Shown in pieces: positions 55,397-64,000 of a stretch of DNA of 64,000 bases. The notes beneath the pieces are model-generated. The model made no database searches and was not told the origin of the DNA. It was given only the letters and a program-made list of their open reading frames with translations. The stretch lies in the NCBI RefSeq assembly GCF_001623075.1, contig NZ_LMCF01000096.1, positions 80,007-144,006 of the forward strand, in the 5' to 3' direction. The first letter of the stretch is position 1; each line of letters starts with the position of its first letter. Both the position numbers and the translations under genes were made by a program. Source of the DNA: Pseudovibrio sp. Ad37 (GTDB taxonomy: Bacteria; Pseudomonadota; Alphaproteobacteria; Rhizobiales; Stappiaceae).

Positions 55397-55574
55397 TGCT
55401 CTTAAAGAAGCTGCATTGCTCCCATCGTCAGTTGAAGCGACAAGACTCAAGCAAAATTAATGAACTCACAAAATCTTTCATCTTAATGCTAAAGAACGCA
55501 AACCAGCGCACATAGCGACGCAACGCTGGGATTTCATAAAAACCCCAGCAAATGAGCCATTTAAGACAAAAAAA

Positions 55575-58500
55575 TCAGGCATTTTCAGCCAGCCGTGAGA
55601 GCTTAATCAACACAGCAGCGGCTCCCTTCAACCGATCATCCGCAGACGGCCAATCACGGGTCAGCACCACCTTCTGATCTAGGCGGATCTTGGCGAGGAT
55701 AGTTTGTTCCGCGATGTAGGATACCAGCCCAGCCGGATTGTTGAATTCGCCATTGCGGAAGGCAATCACGATGCCCTTCGGCCCAGCGTCAATCTTTTCA
55801 ACGTTCGCTTTGCGGCACAGCCCCTTGATGTAGACAATCTTCAGAAGGTGTTGAACTTCCTCAGGAAGTGGCCCGAAGCGGTCAATCATCTCAGCCCCAA
55901 AGCCATCGATGTCTTCAAGCTCCATGAGATCCGCCAGACGGCGATAAAGCTCAAGCCGCAACTGAAGGTCCGGCACATACGTATCGGGGATAAGAACAGG
56001 CGTACCGATGGCAATTTGTGGAGACCACTTGTCCTCCTGGAAGTCCTCACCGCCAGATTTCAGCTGCGCAACCGCCTCCTCCAGCATCTGCTGGTAAAGC
56101 TCAAATCCAACCTCTTTAATATGCCCGGACTGCTCTTCCCCAAGCAAGTTACCCGCTCCGCGAATATCCAGATCATGTGACGCAAGCTGGAAGCCAGCAC
56201 CCAAATTCTCAAGGCTTTGCAAGACCTTAAGGCGGCGCTCAGCAGTAGGTGTCAGCGTCTTGTTGGCAGGAACAGTGAACAGTGCATAAGCCCGCGTCTT
56301 GGACCGTCCCACACGCCCACGGATCTGATAAAGCTGCGCCAGACCAAACATGTCTGAACGGTGCACAATCAAAGTGTTCGCGTTTGGTATGTCCAATCCG
56401 GACTCCACAATTGTGGTTGCCAAAAGCACATCAAACTTACCCTCATAGAAGGCGTTCATGATGTCATCCAGCTCCCCGGCAGGCATCTGCCCATGCGCAG
56501 AAACCACTTTAACTTCAGGCACATTCTCTTCCAGGAACGCCCTCACCTCTGCCAGATCAGACACGCGCGGACACACATAAAAGCTCTGCCCCCCGCGATA
56601 GTGCTCACGCAGCAAGCTCTCGCGGATAACCATCGGGTCAAACGGGGATATAAACGAGCGTACAGCCAAACGGTCCACCGGCGGTGTCGCGATAAGGGAA
56701 AGCTCCCGAACGCCCGTCAGTGCCAATTGTAGGGTACGAGGAATCGGGGTCGCAGAGAGGGTAAGAACGTGAACATCACTTTTCAGCTCTTTCAACCGTT
56801 CTTTATGCTTCACACCAAAATGCTGTTCCTCATCGATAATGAGAAGACCCAGATCCCTGAAACCAATTGCTTTTCCCAGGAGCGCATGCGTCCCGATAAC
56901 AACATCGACGGCCCCTTCTTTCAGACCCTTCTTGGTCTCAGACAGCTCCTTACCGGGGACAAGTCGCGATGCCTGCCGTACTTCAATCGGCAATCCATTA
57001 AAACGATCCGCAAAAGTCCGGTAATGCTGACGCGCCAACAACGTGGTCGGAACCACAATCGCCACCTGCCTCCCAGACATCGCCGCCAAAAACGCAGCTC
57101 TTAGAGCAACTTCCGTCTTACCAAAGCCCACATCACCACAGATAAGCCGGTCCATCGGACGCCCTGATGCCATGTCATCAAACACAGATTCAATGGCGCT
57201 CATCTGGTCATCGGTCTCATCATAAACAAACCGCGCAGTGAACTCATCATAAGCCCCCTCAGGAGCCGTAATCGCAGGAGCAGTTCGTAACGCACGTTCT
57301 GCCGCAATCTTAATCAAGCCATCGGCAATCTCAAGAATACGCTTTTTCATCTTGGCTTTACGGGCCTGCCATGCCCCGCCGCCAAGCTTATCTAACTGAA
57401 CTTCCTGATCTTCTGAACCGTAGCGCGTCAGTAGCTCAATGTTCTCGACAGGAAGGTAAAGCTTGTCCGACCCTGCATATTGCAGCTCAAGACAGTCATG
57501 CGGCGCCCCAACAGCCTCAATGGTCTTCAGCCCGATAAACCGGCCAATACCATGCTCCACATGCACAACAAGATCACCGGGGGCCAGAGCAGAGGCCTCA
57601 GTAAGAAAATTCGCCCCTTTGGACTTCCGCCGACGCTGACGCACCAGACGGTCACCGAGGATATCCTGTTCCCCTATGAAGGCCAGATCATCAATCTCAA
57701 AGCCATGTTCCAGCCCAAGAAGGATCAGTGCCGTCAGCCCAGCGGGTACCTTGCCCAACTCAGCAGAATTGCCCGCATATCCAGTGCGGTCCAATCCATG
57801 ATCGCTCAGAACTTGGGTTAACCGTTCACGAGAACCCTCACTCCAGCAAGAAAGAACCGCCCTCTTCCCATCCTTAGCAAGAGCTGACACATGCTTGGAA
57901 AGCGCATCAAAAATATTTACATCACCCGCAGCACGTTCAGCCGCAAAGTTCCGTCCCTGACGCCCCCCCATATCAATCGCAGTCTTGCCCGTGCCCGGAG
58001 GCATAGCGAACGGGGATAACTGAGCAGAAGCCCTGTCTGCCACAAATGTGCTGAACTGGGTGTCCTGAAGATAAATGGCAACTGGTGGAATAGGTTTATA
58101 CGGCACACCAGAGGAAAGCGCTTTGTTGTTGAGCCCGTCCTGACGCGCACCAAAATGCTCTTCAATCTGCTCAAGGCGTTCCTTGATCATGTCCTCAGCA
58201 CTGGCATCCAGCACAACTGGCGTTTCACCAATGTAATCAAACAGGGTAGAAAGGTTATCATGGAACAGAGGCAACCAATGCTCCATCCCCGCATAACGCC
58301 GCCCCTCACTAATGGACTGATAGAGAACATCCTCAGGCCCAGCGGCTCCAAAAGCAGTCACATAGTTACGGCGGAACCGCGAAATCGTTTCAGGATCAAG
58401 AATGATCTCGCTCATAGGAACAAGCGTTAGACCCTTCTTCTGAGCCAGCGTTCTCTGACTATCCGTATCAAAGGAACGAATGGACTCCAGCGTATCCCCG

Positions 58501-59063
58501 AAGAAGTCCAGACGCACAGGCTCTTTGGTTGCTGGAGAAAACAGGTCAATAATGCCGCCGCGTACAGCATACTCCCCAGTTTCACGCACTGTTGGCGTGC
58601 GGGCAAAGCCGTTGACTTCCAGCCACTTAACGATCTTGTCGGGATTGATACGGTTGCCCGGCATAAACGAGAGAATATGATTGGCCGTCCACTCACGAAC
58701 AGGCATCCGCTGCAAAGCCGCGTTCACTGTTGTGATCAGAACAAACTTCTTTTTCTTCGGCAGTCCCTTTGCCAGCCGAAGCAACGTCAGCAACCTGCGC
58801 GCAACAATCGCTCCATGAGGCGAAACACGGTCATACGGCAAGCAATCCCATGCAGGCAGCTGAAGCACTTCCACATCAGACGCAAAGAACCCCAGAGCCT
58901 CTGTCAGCGCCGCCATACGGGTTGCATCCCGCGCAACATAAGTCAGCGCAAGGCCGCCCTCCTCAACTTCAGCAAGCACCTTTGAAAGCACGTAGGCTTC
59001 TGCTCCATCAGGAACGGAAGCTAGCGTGATGTTTTCACTTTTTTTGAGCAAACTTTCAAACAC
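55575..59063 (-). CDS. mfd: Transcription-repair coupling factor Mfd
   Basis: ATP-dependent DNA translocase of 1162 residues that removes stalled RNA polymerase at lesions and recruits UvrA. The order is UvrB-like N-terminal region, RNA polymerase-interacting domain (GDLVVHVEHGIGRFIGL near residue 500), helicase domain with Walker A GDVGFGKTEVALRAAF and DEEQHFG, TRG motif region and the TRCF C-terminal domain. A GTG at 59063 is taken as start; the AAGG site is somewhat far upstream. Mfd, sdhE and recG are neighbours as in other Rhizobiales. A weak GCTGGG/CCCAGC stem at 55524-55549 may be its terminator. Confidence 0.97.
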   Translation of the reverse strand: MFESLLKKSENITLASVPDGAEAYVLSKVLAEVEEGGLALTYVARDATRMAALTEALGFFASDVEVLQLPAWDCLPYDRVSPHGAIVARRLLTLLRLAKGLPKKKKFVLITTVNAALQRMPVREWTANHILSFMPGNRINPDKIVKWLEVNGFARTPTVRETGEYAVRGGIIDLFSPATKEPVRLDFFGDTLESIRSFDTDSQRTLAQKKGLTLVPMSEIILDPETISRFRRNYVTAFGAAGPEDVLYQSISEGRRYAGMEHWLPLFHDNLSTLFDYIGETPVVLDASAEDMIKERLEQIEEHFGARQDGLNNKALSSGVPYKPIPPVAIYLQDTQFSTFVADRASAQLSPFAMPPGTGKTAIDMGGRQGRNFAAERAAGDVNIFDALSKHVSALAKDGKRAVLSCWSEGSRERLTQVLSDHGLDRTGYAGNSAELGKVPAGLTALILLGLEHGFEIDDLAFIGEQDILGDRLVRQRRRKSKGANFLTEASALAPGDLVVHVEHGIGRFIGLKTIEAVGAPHDCLELQYAGSDKLYLPVENIELLTRYGSEDQEVQLDKLGGGAWQARKAKMKKRILEIADGLIKIAAERALRTAPAITAPEGAYDEFTARFVYDETDDQMSAIESVFDDMASGRPMDRLICGDVGFGKTEVALRAAFLAAMSGRQVAIVVPTTLLARQHYRTFADRFNGLPIEVRQASRLVPGKELSETKKGLKEGAVDVVIGTHALLGKAIGFRDLGLLIIDEEQHFGVKHKERLKELKSDVHVLTLSATPIPRTLQLALTGVRELSLIATPPVDRLAVRSFISPFDPMVIRESLLREHYRGGQSFYVCPRVSDLAEVRAFLEENVPEVKVVSAHGQMPAGELDDIMNAFYEGKFDVLLATTIVESGLDIPNANTLIVHRSDMFGLAQLYQIRGRVGRSKTRAYALFTVPANKTLTPTAERRLKVLQSLENLGAGFQLASHDLDIRGAGNLLGEEQSGHIKEVGFELYQQMLEEAVAQLKSGGEDFQEDKWSPQIAIGTPVLIPDTYVPDLQLRLELYRRLADLMELEDIDGFGAEMIDRFGPLPEEVQHLLKIVYIKGLCRKANVEKIDAGPKGIVIAFRNGEFNNPAGLVSYIAEQTILAKIRLDQKVVLTRDWPSADDRLKGAAAVLIKLSRLAENA

Positions 59064-59146
59064 GGGAGGGGCAACCTTATTATTTCAAATCGTCGGCGGG
59101 CAATAACAGACACCTGATCTACAGCAAACCAGAGGTCACAACGCAC

Positions 59147-59452
59147 TCAGCTTCCAGCCTTGTCCTTGTAGTAATCGAGGATCTTGCGGAAGAGATCTGT
59201 GTTCGCTTCATCGGGGACCGGCTTCGTGCCAATAAACCATGAGAAGAGATCCTGATCATGATGCTGCAGGAACACTTCCAGTTCGTCCAGCTCTTCATCA
59301 CTCATCTGAACAATGTGCTTTTCAACGTAGCCGCCAAGCATGATGTCCATTTCCTTCATGCCACGATGGTGACAGCGGAAAATGATACGTTTACGGCGGT
59401 TATCCAGCTCGATGTTCTCGTTTTGATCTTCGCTCTGCGCACTCTGATCCAT
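59147..59452 (-). CDS. sdhE: FAD assembly factor SdhE
   Basis: Succinate dehydrogenase assembly factor 2 family, 101 residues. It helps attach FAD covalently to SdhA and related flavoproteins. The RGxxE signature is at residues 30-34 in HHRGMKEMDIMLGGY, and the helical bundle with SDEELDELEVFLQHHDQDLFSWF follows. The N-terminal 20 residues are acidic and poorly conserved. I start at the ATG at 59452 with AAGGA upstream; an earlier in-frame start has no support. It lies between mfd and the divergent recG, a conserved place. Confidence 0.95.
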   Translation of the reverse strand: MDQSAQSEDQNENIELDNRRKRIIFRCHHRGMKEMDIMLGGYVEKHIVQMSDEELDELEVFLQHHDQDLFSWFIGTKPVPDEANTDLFRKILDYYKDKAGS

Positions 59453-59629
59453 CGTAGTTTCCTTAGAAGGTCGCTGATCCTTGTCACTATCTGCAAATAG
59501 ATAGGGCCAAAATGTTTCGCCTGTATACAACCCTTATTTTCATCTGTCAGTGTTTTCTTAAGGGCGTTGCACAAATCACAAGAACATGGCACAGATCAGA
59601 TCTGCTGTTCACGTTCTGGTCTATATGGT

Positions 59630-61732
59630 ATGCGCCCTACTCGCCTTGATCCTCTTTTCGCTTCGGTCACCAAACTTCCGGGTATCGGCCCCAAGATTGC
59701 GAAGACCATAACAAACCTGCTTGTCGGCAGTCCGGACCGCGACGCCCGCATTTCCGACTTGCTCTTCCATGTTCCGGTAAATGTTATCGACCGACGCTTG
59801 CGCCCAGGTGTCTCCGGCTCCCCTGAGGGGGAAATCGTGACGCTTGTGCTCCACATAGACCAGCACCGCGCACCTCCACGCGGCAGCCGTGCCCCCTATA
59901 AGGTTCTCGCGCATGATGAGACCGGAGCCATTGAGCTGGTATTCTTCCACGCACGCGGAGATTTCTTGCATCGCACGCTGCCCGAGGGTGAGAAGCGCAT
60001 CGTCTCTGGCAAGGTCGAATGGTTTAACGACCGTGCCCAAATGGTGCACCCAGATCACATGGTCTCTGAGGAAGAAGCTGAAAATCTGCCGCTCGTAGAG
60101 CCTGTTTACCCAATGACAGCGGGCCTTGCTTCCAAAACGCTCCAACGTGCAATGGGCACCGCTCTTGAGTTTCTCCCGCAAATGCCTGAGTGGCAAAACC
60201 AGCCCTTTATAGAACAACGCGATTTCCCGCCGTTTGATGTTGCCTTGCGGTCCATACATAAACCAGAAGATGCCAGAGATCTGGCACCAGAAGGCAAAGC
60301 CCGCGAACGCCTCGCTTACGATGAGTTTCTGGCAAACCAGCTAGCTCTTGCTCTTGTACGCAACTCTCTGCGCCACATGGGCGGCAAAGCCCGCAAAGGC
60401 GACGGCTCGTTACGCCGAAAGATCCTTGCAGCCCTCCCGTTCGAACTCACAGGCGGTCAGGAAGAAGCGCTGAAAGAGATCTTCGCTGATCTGGAAGAGC
60501 CAACCCGCATGCTGCGCCTGCTTCAGGGCGATGTTGGTTCAGGTAAAACGGTCGTCGGACTCATGGCAATGGCAGCTGTTATTGAGACAGGCGCTCAAGC
60601 CGCTATGATGGCTCCAACGGACATTCTGGCCCGCCAGCACTACGCCTCCATGAAACCTCTGTGCGATGCAGCAGGCATCCGCACCGCTGTTTTATCAGGT
60701 AAAGACACGGCCAAAACTAAACGCGAGATTGGCGAAGCGTTGGAAGCAGGTGAAATCGACTTAATTGTCGGCACTCATGCGCTCTTCCAATCAACGGTCA
60801 ATTTCAAAGACCTTGGCATCACGATCGTAGACGAGCAACACCGCTTTGGTGTCCACCAACGACTGGCTCTGTCCTCCAAAGGCGCCCACGTGGATGTGCT
60901 TGTGATGACCGCAACTCCAATCCCGCGCACGCTGGTCCTCTCTTTCTTCGGAGATATGGACGTCTCCCGCCTGACTGATAAGCCCAAAGGCCGACAGGAA
61001 ATCAAAACCGTCTCCATATCGCTGGATCGCATTGGTGAGGTTGTTGACCGCCTGAAAGCAATGATTACACAGGGGCAAAAGATCTATTGGGTCTGCCCGC
61101 TCGTGGAAGAGTCAGAAAAGATCGACCTCGCCGCTGCCGAAGAACGCTTCAACGACCTGCAAAACGCCCTCGGCCCGGTCGTCGCTCTTGTTCATGGACG
61201 TCAGAAGGCCGATGAAAAGCAAGCCGCCATGGACGCCTTCAAAAATGGTGACGCGCGCGTACTTGTAGCAACCACTGTGATCGAGGTTGGCGTTGACGTC
61301 CCGGACGCAACCATCATCGTGATTGAACACGCCGAACGCTTCGGCCTTGCGCAGCTGCACCAGCTCAGAGGACGCGTTGGCCGTGGAAGTCTAGCCTCTT
61401 CATGTCTGCTCCTCTTCAAAGCCCCCCTTAATGAAACGGCAGCATCCCGCCTCAACATCCTGCGCCAAACCAATGATGGTTTTCTCATTGCCGAGGAAGA
61501 CTTGCGCCTGCGCGGCGAAGGCGAGCTCCTGGGCACTCGTCAGTCCGGCACACCGGGCTTCCGGCTCGCCTCCATTGAAGATCATGCCGATTTAATGGAG
61601 ATCGCGCGTGATGATGCAAAGCTTATTCTGGCAACAGATCCTGAGCTTGAATCAGAAAGAGGCGACGCCTTGCGCCACCTCCTGTACCTCTTCGCCAGAG
61701 ACGAAGCTATCAAACTGCTCAGAGCAGGCTGA
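59630..61732 (+). CDS. recG: ATP-dependent DNA helicase RecG
   Basis: Superfamily 2 helicase of 700 residues that remodels stalled replication forks and Holliday junctions. The N-terminal wedge/OB region starts with DPLFASVTKLPGIGPKIAK. The helicase core has Walker A GDVGSGKTVVGLMAM, IVDEQHRFGVHQRL, MTATPIPRT and the C-terminal VLVATTVIEVGVDVP and QLRGRVGRG motifs. The start is the ATG at 59630, matching family N-termini; a longer frame begins 21 codons earlier. It is divergent from sdhE and ends one base before the converging DUF502 gene. Confidence 0.96.
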   Translation: MRPTRLDPLFASVTKLPGIGPKIAKTITNLLVGSPDRDARISDLLFHVPVNVIDRRLRPGVSGSPEGEIVTLVLHIDQHRAPPRGSRAPYKVLAHDETGAIELVFFHARGDFLHRTLPEGEKRIVSGKVEWFNDRAQMVHPDHMVSEEEAENLPLVEPVYPMTAGLASKTLQRAMGTALEFLPQMPEWQNQPFIEQRDFPPFDVALRSIHKPEDARDLAPEGKARERLAYDEFLANQLALALVRNSLRHMGGKARKGDGSLRRKILAALPFELTGGQEEALKEIFADLEEPTRMLRLLQGDVGSGKTVVGLMAMAAVIETGAQAAMMAPTDILARQHYASMKPLCDAAGIRTAVLSGKDTAKTKREIGEALEAGEIDLIVGTHALFQSTVNFKDLGITIVDEQHRFGVHQRLALSSKGAHVDVLVMTATPIPRTLVLSFFGDMDVSRLTDKPKGRQEIKTVSISLDRIGEVVDRLKAMITQGQKIYWVCPLVEESEKIDLAAAEERFNDLQNALGPVVALVHGRQKADEKQAAMDAFKNGDARVLVATTVIEVGVDVPDATIIVIEHAERFGLAQLHQLRGRVGRGSLASSCLLLFKAPLNETAASRLNILRQTNDGFLIAEEDLRLRGEGELLGTRQSGTPGFRLASIEDHADLMEIARDDAKLILATDPELESERGDALRHLLYLFARDEAIKLLRAG

Positions 61733-61733
61733 C

Positions 61734-62498
61734 CTATTCAGCTGCGACAGTCTCTGGACCATCGCCGCTTTTGCCAGCTTTCTTACGTTGATGCGCCTCA
61801 ACAGCCTTTTTATCCTCGCCCTCTAACAGCTTCGGATATTCCGGGCTGACAAGGCCAGCTGAAATCACCAGCTTTGCGGCATCTTCAACGCTCATGGAAA
61901 GCTCGATGATGTCCTCGCGCGGCACAAACAGCAAAAAACCAGAGGTCGGGTTCGGCGTGGTTGGCAAGAAGACAGAAACCGTATCCGCTTGTTCTTCCAG
62001 ATGCGCGGCAACTTCACCCTTGGTGTCCGTGGCAAGAAACACAATCGCCCACAAACCTTTGCGCGGATACTCAACCAGCCCTGCTTTGGTGAAGTTACGT
62101 CCACTGTCATTCAAAACAGTCTCAAAGATCTGTTTCAACGCAGAATAAAGGTTACGCACCAATGGCATCCGGCCAAGAATGGACTCGCCAACGCTGATGA
62201 GCGAGCGCCCCGCAATGTTAGCTGTCAGGAAACCAATCACCGTTATTGCCAGCAATGCAGCAAACAATCCAAAACCCGGAACTTCGACCGGCAGATAGTT
62301 ATCTGGATTGTAGATAGATGGCAGGAAGGGCTTTACCCAACCATCAATCAATTGGATCAATGACCAACTCAGATAAAGCGTAATACCAACCGGACCCGTG
62401 ATCACAAGGCCAGTAAAGAAATAGTTCCGCAGCCGCGTCATAAACCCAACGCGCTTTGGCTTTTTATCCCCGTCAGATCCCATCGGCCAAACTTTCAT
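61734..62498 (-). CDS. DUF502 family membrane protein
   Basis: A 254-residue protein of the DUF502 family. Two membrane helices are clear (about residues 28-50, starting YFFTGLVITGPVGIT, and 75-97), followed by the conserved IPLVRNLYSALKQIFETV-like block (here GRMPLVRNLYSALKQ) and a soluble domain with FLPTTPNPTSGFLLFVPRED. The C-terminus is charged. Its function is unknown, although family members have been linked to membrane stress. It converges with recG at a distance of one base, without a terminator between. Confidence 0.9.
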   Translation of the reverse strand: MKVWPMGSDGDKKPKRVGFMTRLRNYFFTGLVITGPVGITLYLSWSLIQLIDGWVKPFLPSIYNPDNYLPVEVPGFGLFAALLAITVIGFLTANIAGRSLISVGESILGRMPLVRNLYSALKQIFETVLNDSGRNFTKAGLVEYPRKGLWAIVFLATDTKGEVAAHLEEQADTVSVFLPTTPNPTSGFLLFVPREDIIELSMSVEDAAKLVISAGLVSPEYPKLLEGEDKKAVEAHQRKKAGKSGDGPETVAAE

Positions 62499-62744
62499 AA
62501 TTCGGGAACCTTCCGCTTTATATCAGCGACAAGGCGCAGGTATATCCGTGCTTCTTTACGAACTAGTGTATTTTGTCGGTTTTGCAAGTTCCTCTTGAAA
62601 AAGAATTCATGCTTCTCATCTAAGAGGGTGGATATGTTAGCCATGGTCGCCGGTTGATGCGCCAATAGCCAAACTCCCACTATTGTCAGCACTCACCAAC
62701 ACGGCGTATAAGGCATATCATGCTTGCCGGAAGTGGAGCTCTCT

Positions 62745-63116
62745 GTGAAGAAGCTATTCTATATGACGCTTGGATTAGCCTTAGTGGCCACAGGGATCGT
62801 TGGCATCTTTTTACCGTTGCTGCCGACAACAATTTTCTTCATTCTTGCAGCAGGTTGCTTTGCAAAATCCAACCCACGTCTGGAAAACTGGATCCTGACA
62901 CATCCAAAGATTGGACCAAGTGTCATCCAATGGCAGGAACATAAGGTCATCCCCAAAAGAGCAAAATTTTTTGCCTTCACAGGCCTGATCTTTGGCTACC
63001 TGATGTTCCTGAAAATGTCACATCCAACAATCCTGCTCGCCGTAGCAGTCGCCCTCATGATGTGCGCCATAGCCGCCTACATTGCCAGCCGCCCCTCCAA
63101 ACCACTGGCAACTTGA
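62745..63116 (+). CDS. YbaN family (DUF454) membrane protein
   Basis: A small membrane protein of 123 residues of the YbaN/DUF454 family. The N-terminal helix with GLALVATGIVGIFLPLLPTT and the following FFILAAGCFAKSNPRLENWI are the family signature, and two helices follow in the C-terminal half. Its function is unknown. The start is probably GTG at 62745 with GGAG eight bases upstream; a TTG seven codons earlier is the other option. Downstream, a long-range stem ACCTCG/CGAGGT with inner ACTTGCC/GGCAAGT (63125-63182) may act as its terminator. Confidence 0.88.
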   Translation: MKKLFYMTLGLALVATGIVGIFLPLLPTTIFFILAAGCFAKSNPRLENWILTHPKIGPSVIQWQEHKVIPKRAKFFAFTGLIFGYLMFLKMSHPTILLAVAVALMMCAIAAYIASRPSKPLAT

Positions 63117-63211
63117 AAGTCTCGACCTCGTAAACAAGACTTGCCTGAACAAGTGCATCCAATTGGCAAGTAAAGTCGAGGTTCCTGAAGATTTACTGCA
63201 TCCGCCTGCTA

Positions 63212-63604
63212 GTGCGGATAAAACTCACCCACTTTGATGCAACAGTCCCACCACTTTTCGAGGTTCAAACGGATTTAAACTTCTCACTGATTCCGCTTCT
63301 GGACATGCGGCTCGCTTTGCTACACACATATCAAGAACTGGACAAATGCGTCAAATACGCGTCAAGCATCAATATGGTGTGTTTGCGAGTGATGGAGGTC
63401 CCCCCGGAGTTGGCCCAGACTACACTCTCGCTTGTTGCTGCTGTAGATGACTCTAAGCGGTTCAAGAGTTTGCGAACGGCTGCGGCTCATTTTGGTCTAA
63501 CGCCAAGGCGGTTTCAGCCAGGGGAAACTGACAACCCAGGCCGGTTCTCCAAAGCCGGAGATATGCAACTCCGCTGTGTCCTTGAGCCTCCCCCTTTGAA
63601 GTGA
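63212..63604 (+). pseudogene. IS110 family transposase, C-terminal remnant
   Basis: The frame matches the C-terminal transposase_20 domain of IS110 elements: LSLVAAVDDSKRFKSLRTAA, then FGLTPRRFQPGETDNPGR and FSKAGDMQLR. The helix-hairpin-helix start that should read VPGVGP is disturbed (VPPELAQ), as expected if an extra C in the CCCCCC run shifts the frame for a few codons. The N-terminal DEDD catalytic domain is missing. Homology stops at 63582, where an IS3-type end begins; the last residues (EPPPLK) come from that element. It is not functional. Confidence 0.85.
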
Positions 63605-63831
63605 TCCGCCCTTATAGTTAGGAAAGCGGAGGACCAATGATGGCGATTAAGAGACCTAAGGCCGAAGAGATTGTCGTGAAGTTACGGCAGGTTGAAGTTC
63701 TGATGGGGCAAGGAATGGCCCGGATTGATGCGATCAGACAGATCAGTGTGACAGAACAAACCTATTATCGCTGGAAGAAGAAGTACGGCGGGATGGGCAC
63801 AGAACAGCTGAAGGAACTGAAGCGGTATCAA
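63583..63831 (+). mobile_element. IS3 family element, left-end fragment
   Basis: The element appears to begin with TGAGCCTCCCCCTTTGAAGT at 63583, which has the TG start and appearance of IS3-group ends, exactly where IS110 homology is lost. It carries the first part of an orfA and is cut at 63831 by the next element. The right end and orfB are not in the window. Confidence 0.7.
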
Positions 63832-63867
63832 TGCAGGGTCAAATTTCCCCAGTTTGAGGTTTGGTGA
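63637..63867 (+). pseudogene. IS3 family transposase orfA, truncated
   Basis: The frame starts with an ATG preceded by CGGAGGACC and reads KRPKAEEIVVKLRQVEVLMG, then ARIDAIRQISVTEQTYYRWK and GGMGTEQLKELKR, the DNA-binding N-terminus of IS3-type OrfA (IS407/IS511-like). Normal OrfA goes on with a Leu-zipper region. Here homology ends at codon 65 (position 63831) and the frame reads about ten unrelated residues of the next insertion before stopping. The catalytic OrfB is not present. Confidence 0.85.
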
Positions 63868-64000
63868 CCAGCCTTTTTTAGGTCTAGTTCTCCTTTTTAG
63901 GTGGTCTTCCGCGACGTTTGGGTGGTGGTGGAGGAGTTATTGATGCGTTGGCTCTTATATGCTCTGGAATAAGGTTGGTGTGACCGCGCAAGCGGTAGCT
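63832..64000. mobile_element. IS21-like element, one end (partial)
   Basis: The sequence that interrupts the IS3 orfA begins TGCAGGGTCAAATTTCCCCA at 63832. It starts with TG and has the TTTCCCCA motif typical of IS21-family ends. It contains the 3' end of a gene on the minus strand and runs out of the window at 64000. The family call rests on the end pattern and the protein fragment and is moderate. Confidence 0.6.
63884..64000 (-). CDS. Probable IstB-like ATPase of IS21 element, C-terminal end (partial)
   Basis: Only the last 38 codons are in the window, with the stop codon TAG at 63886-63884. The fragment reads SYRLRGHTNLIPEHIRANAS, then ITPPPPPKRRGRPPKKEN. A SYRLR segment followed by a Pro-rich tail with an AT-hook-like RRGRPPK end resembles C-termini of IstB helper ATPases in IS21-like elements. 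This is from memory of the family; the ATPase motifs would lie outside the window, so the name is tentative. Confidence 0.5.
   Translation of the reverse strand, partial: SYRLRGHTNLIPEHIRANASITPPPPPKRRGRPPKKEN

Noticed and set aside
1..64000. tRNA or rRNA genes
   Set aside because: No cloverleaf with a T-loop consensus and no rRNA segment was recognised by eye; a covariance-model scan would be needed to exclude one.

Overview
The window is chromosomal DNA of an alphaproteobacterium, most likely a marine member of the Hyphomicrobiales (Rhizobiales). The conserved neighbourhoods argue for this: dusB-ntrB-ntrC / ntrY-ntrX-trkA / D-amino-acid aminotransferase / hfq-hflX / mazG, pdhA-pdhB-pdhC-lpdA-lipA with a lipoyl domain on the E1 beta subunit, ispDF next to cinA, and mfd-sdhE-recG-DUF502. 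The moderate GC content and a pflB-pflA mixed-acid fermentation module fit Pseudovibrio or a close relative. That genus call is inference from remembered gene content, not from a database comparison.

Layout. 1-4.5 kb: a housekeeping set on the minus strand (dgt, argS and the N-terminal part of an acidic, disordered, probably SPOR-type protein cut by the window edge). 4.6-9.6 kb: erpA behind two strong hairpins, a small membrane protein, xthA, an aldo/keto reductase, a carboxymuconolactone-decarboxylase-like protein and a DSD1-type PLP enzyme. 9.6-14.1 kb: the anaerobic pyruvate formate-lyase locus, with an FNR-type box, pflB, a 27-bp tandem repeat over the pflB stop codon, a perfect terminator, and pflA. 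14.1-24.9 kb: mainly metabolic and accessory genes, including a translationally coupled aminotransferase/BKACE pair, a MATE pump with a divergent TetR regulator, aroQ, a COG4976-like methyltransferase, arfB, an omega-amino-acid transaminase, mazG and a ydcF-like gene broken by a nonsense codon.

25-38.9 kb is the nitrogen/redox regulatory core: hflX, hfq, a D-amino-acid aminotransferase, trkA, ntrX, ntrY, ntrC, ntrB and dusB on the minus strand, then ispDF and cinA on the plus strand. dusB-ntrB-ntrC are coupled (dusB/ntrB overlap by one base, ntrB/ntrC are four bases apart). A strong terminator separates ntrBC from ntrYX-trkA. 39-45.1 kb is an accessory block around the coq10/ratA-like gene and before lipA. 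It holds a secreted protein, a Nudix hydrolase, an alpha/beta hydrolase, a TetR regulator, an EamA exporter and two adjacent convergent genes that are each frameshifted (a crotonase and an Ada/AraC-type alkylation-response protein).

45.1-53.4 kb is the pyruvate dehydrogenase/lipoate region (lipA, lpdA, pdhC, pdhB, pdhA, ftsB). A GT17-family glycosyltransferase gene sits between pdhC and lpdA. 53.6-55.4 kb is a nitric-oxide detoxification pair (hmp and divergent nsrR) with a clear NsrR palindrome between them. 55.5-63.1 kb carries mfd, sdhE, recG, a DUF502 membrane protein and a YbaN-type protein. The last 0.8 kb is a pile of insertion-sequence fragments: an IS110 transposase remnant cut by an IS3 end, whose orfA is in turn cut by an IS21-like end.

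No rRNA, tRNA or CRISPR array was recognised. I see no clearly unprecedented multi-gene system. The most informative oddities are the cluster of broken genes at 42.6-44.1 kb, the GT17 gene inside the pdh/lpd locus, the repeat at the pflB 3' end, and the nested IS remnants.
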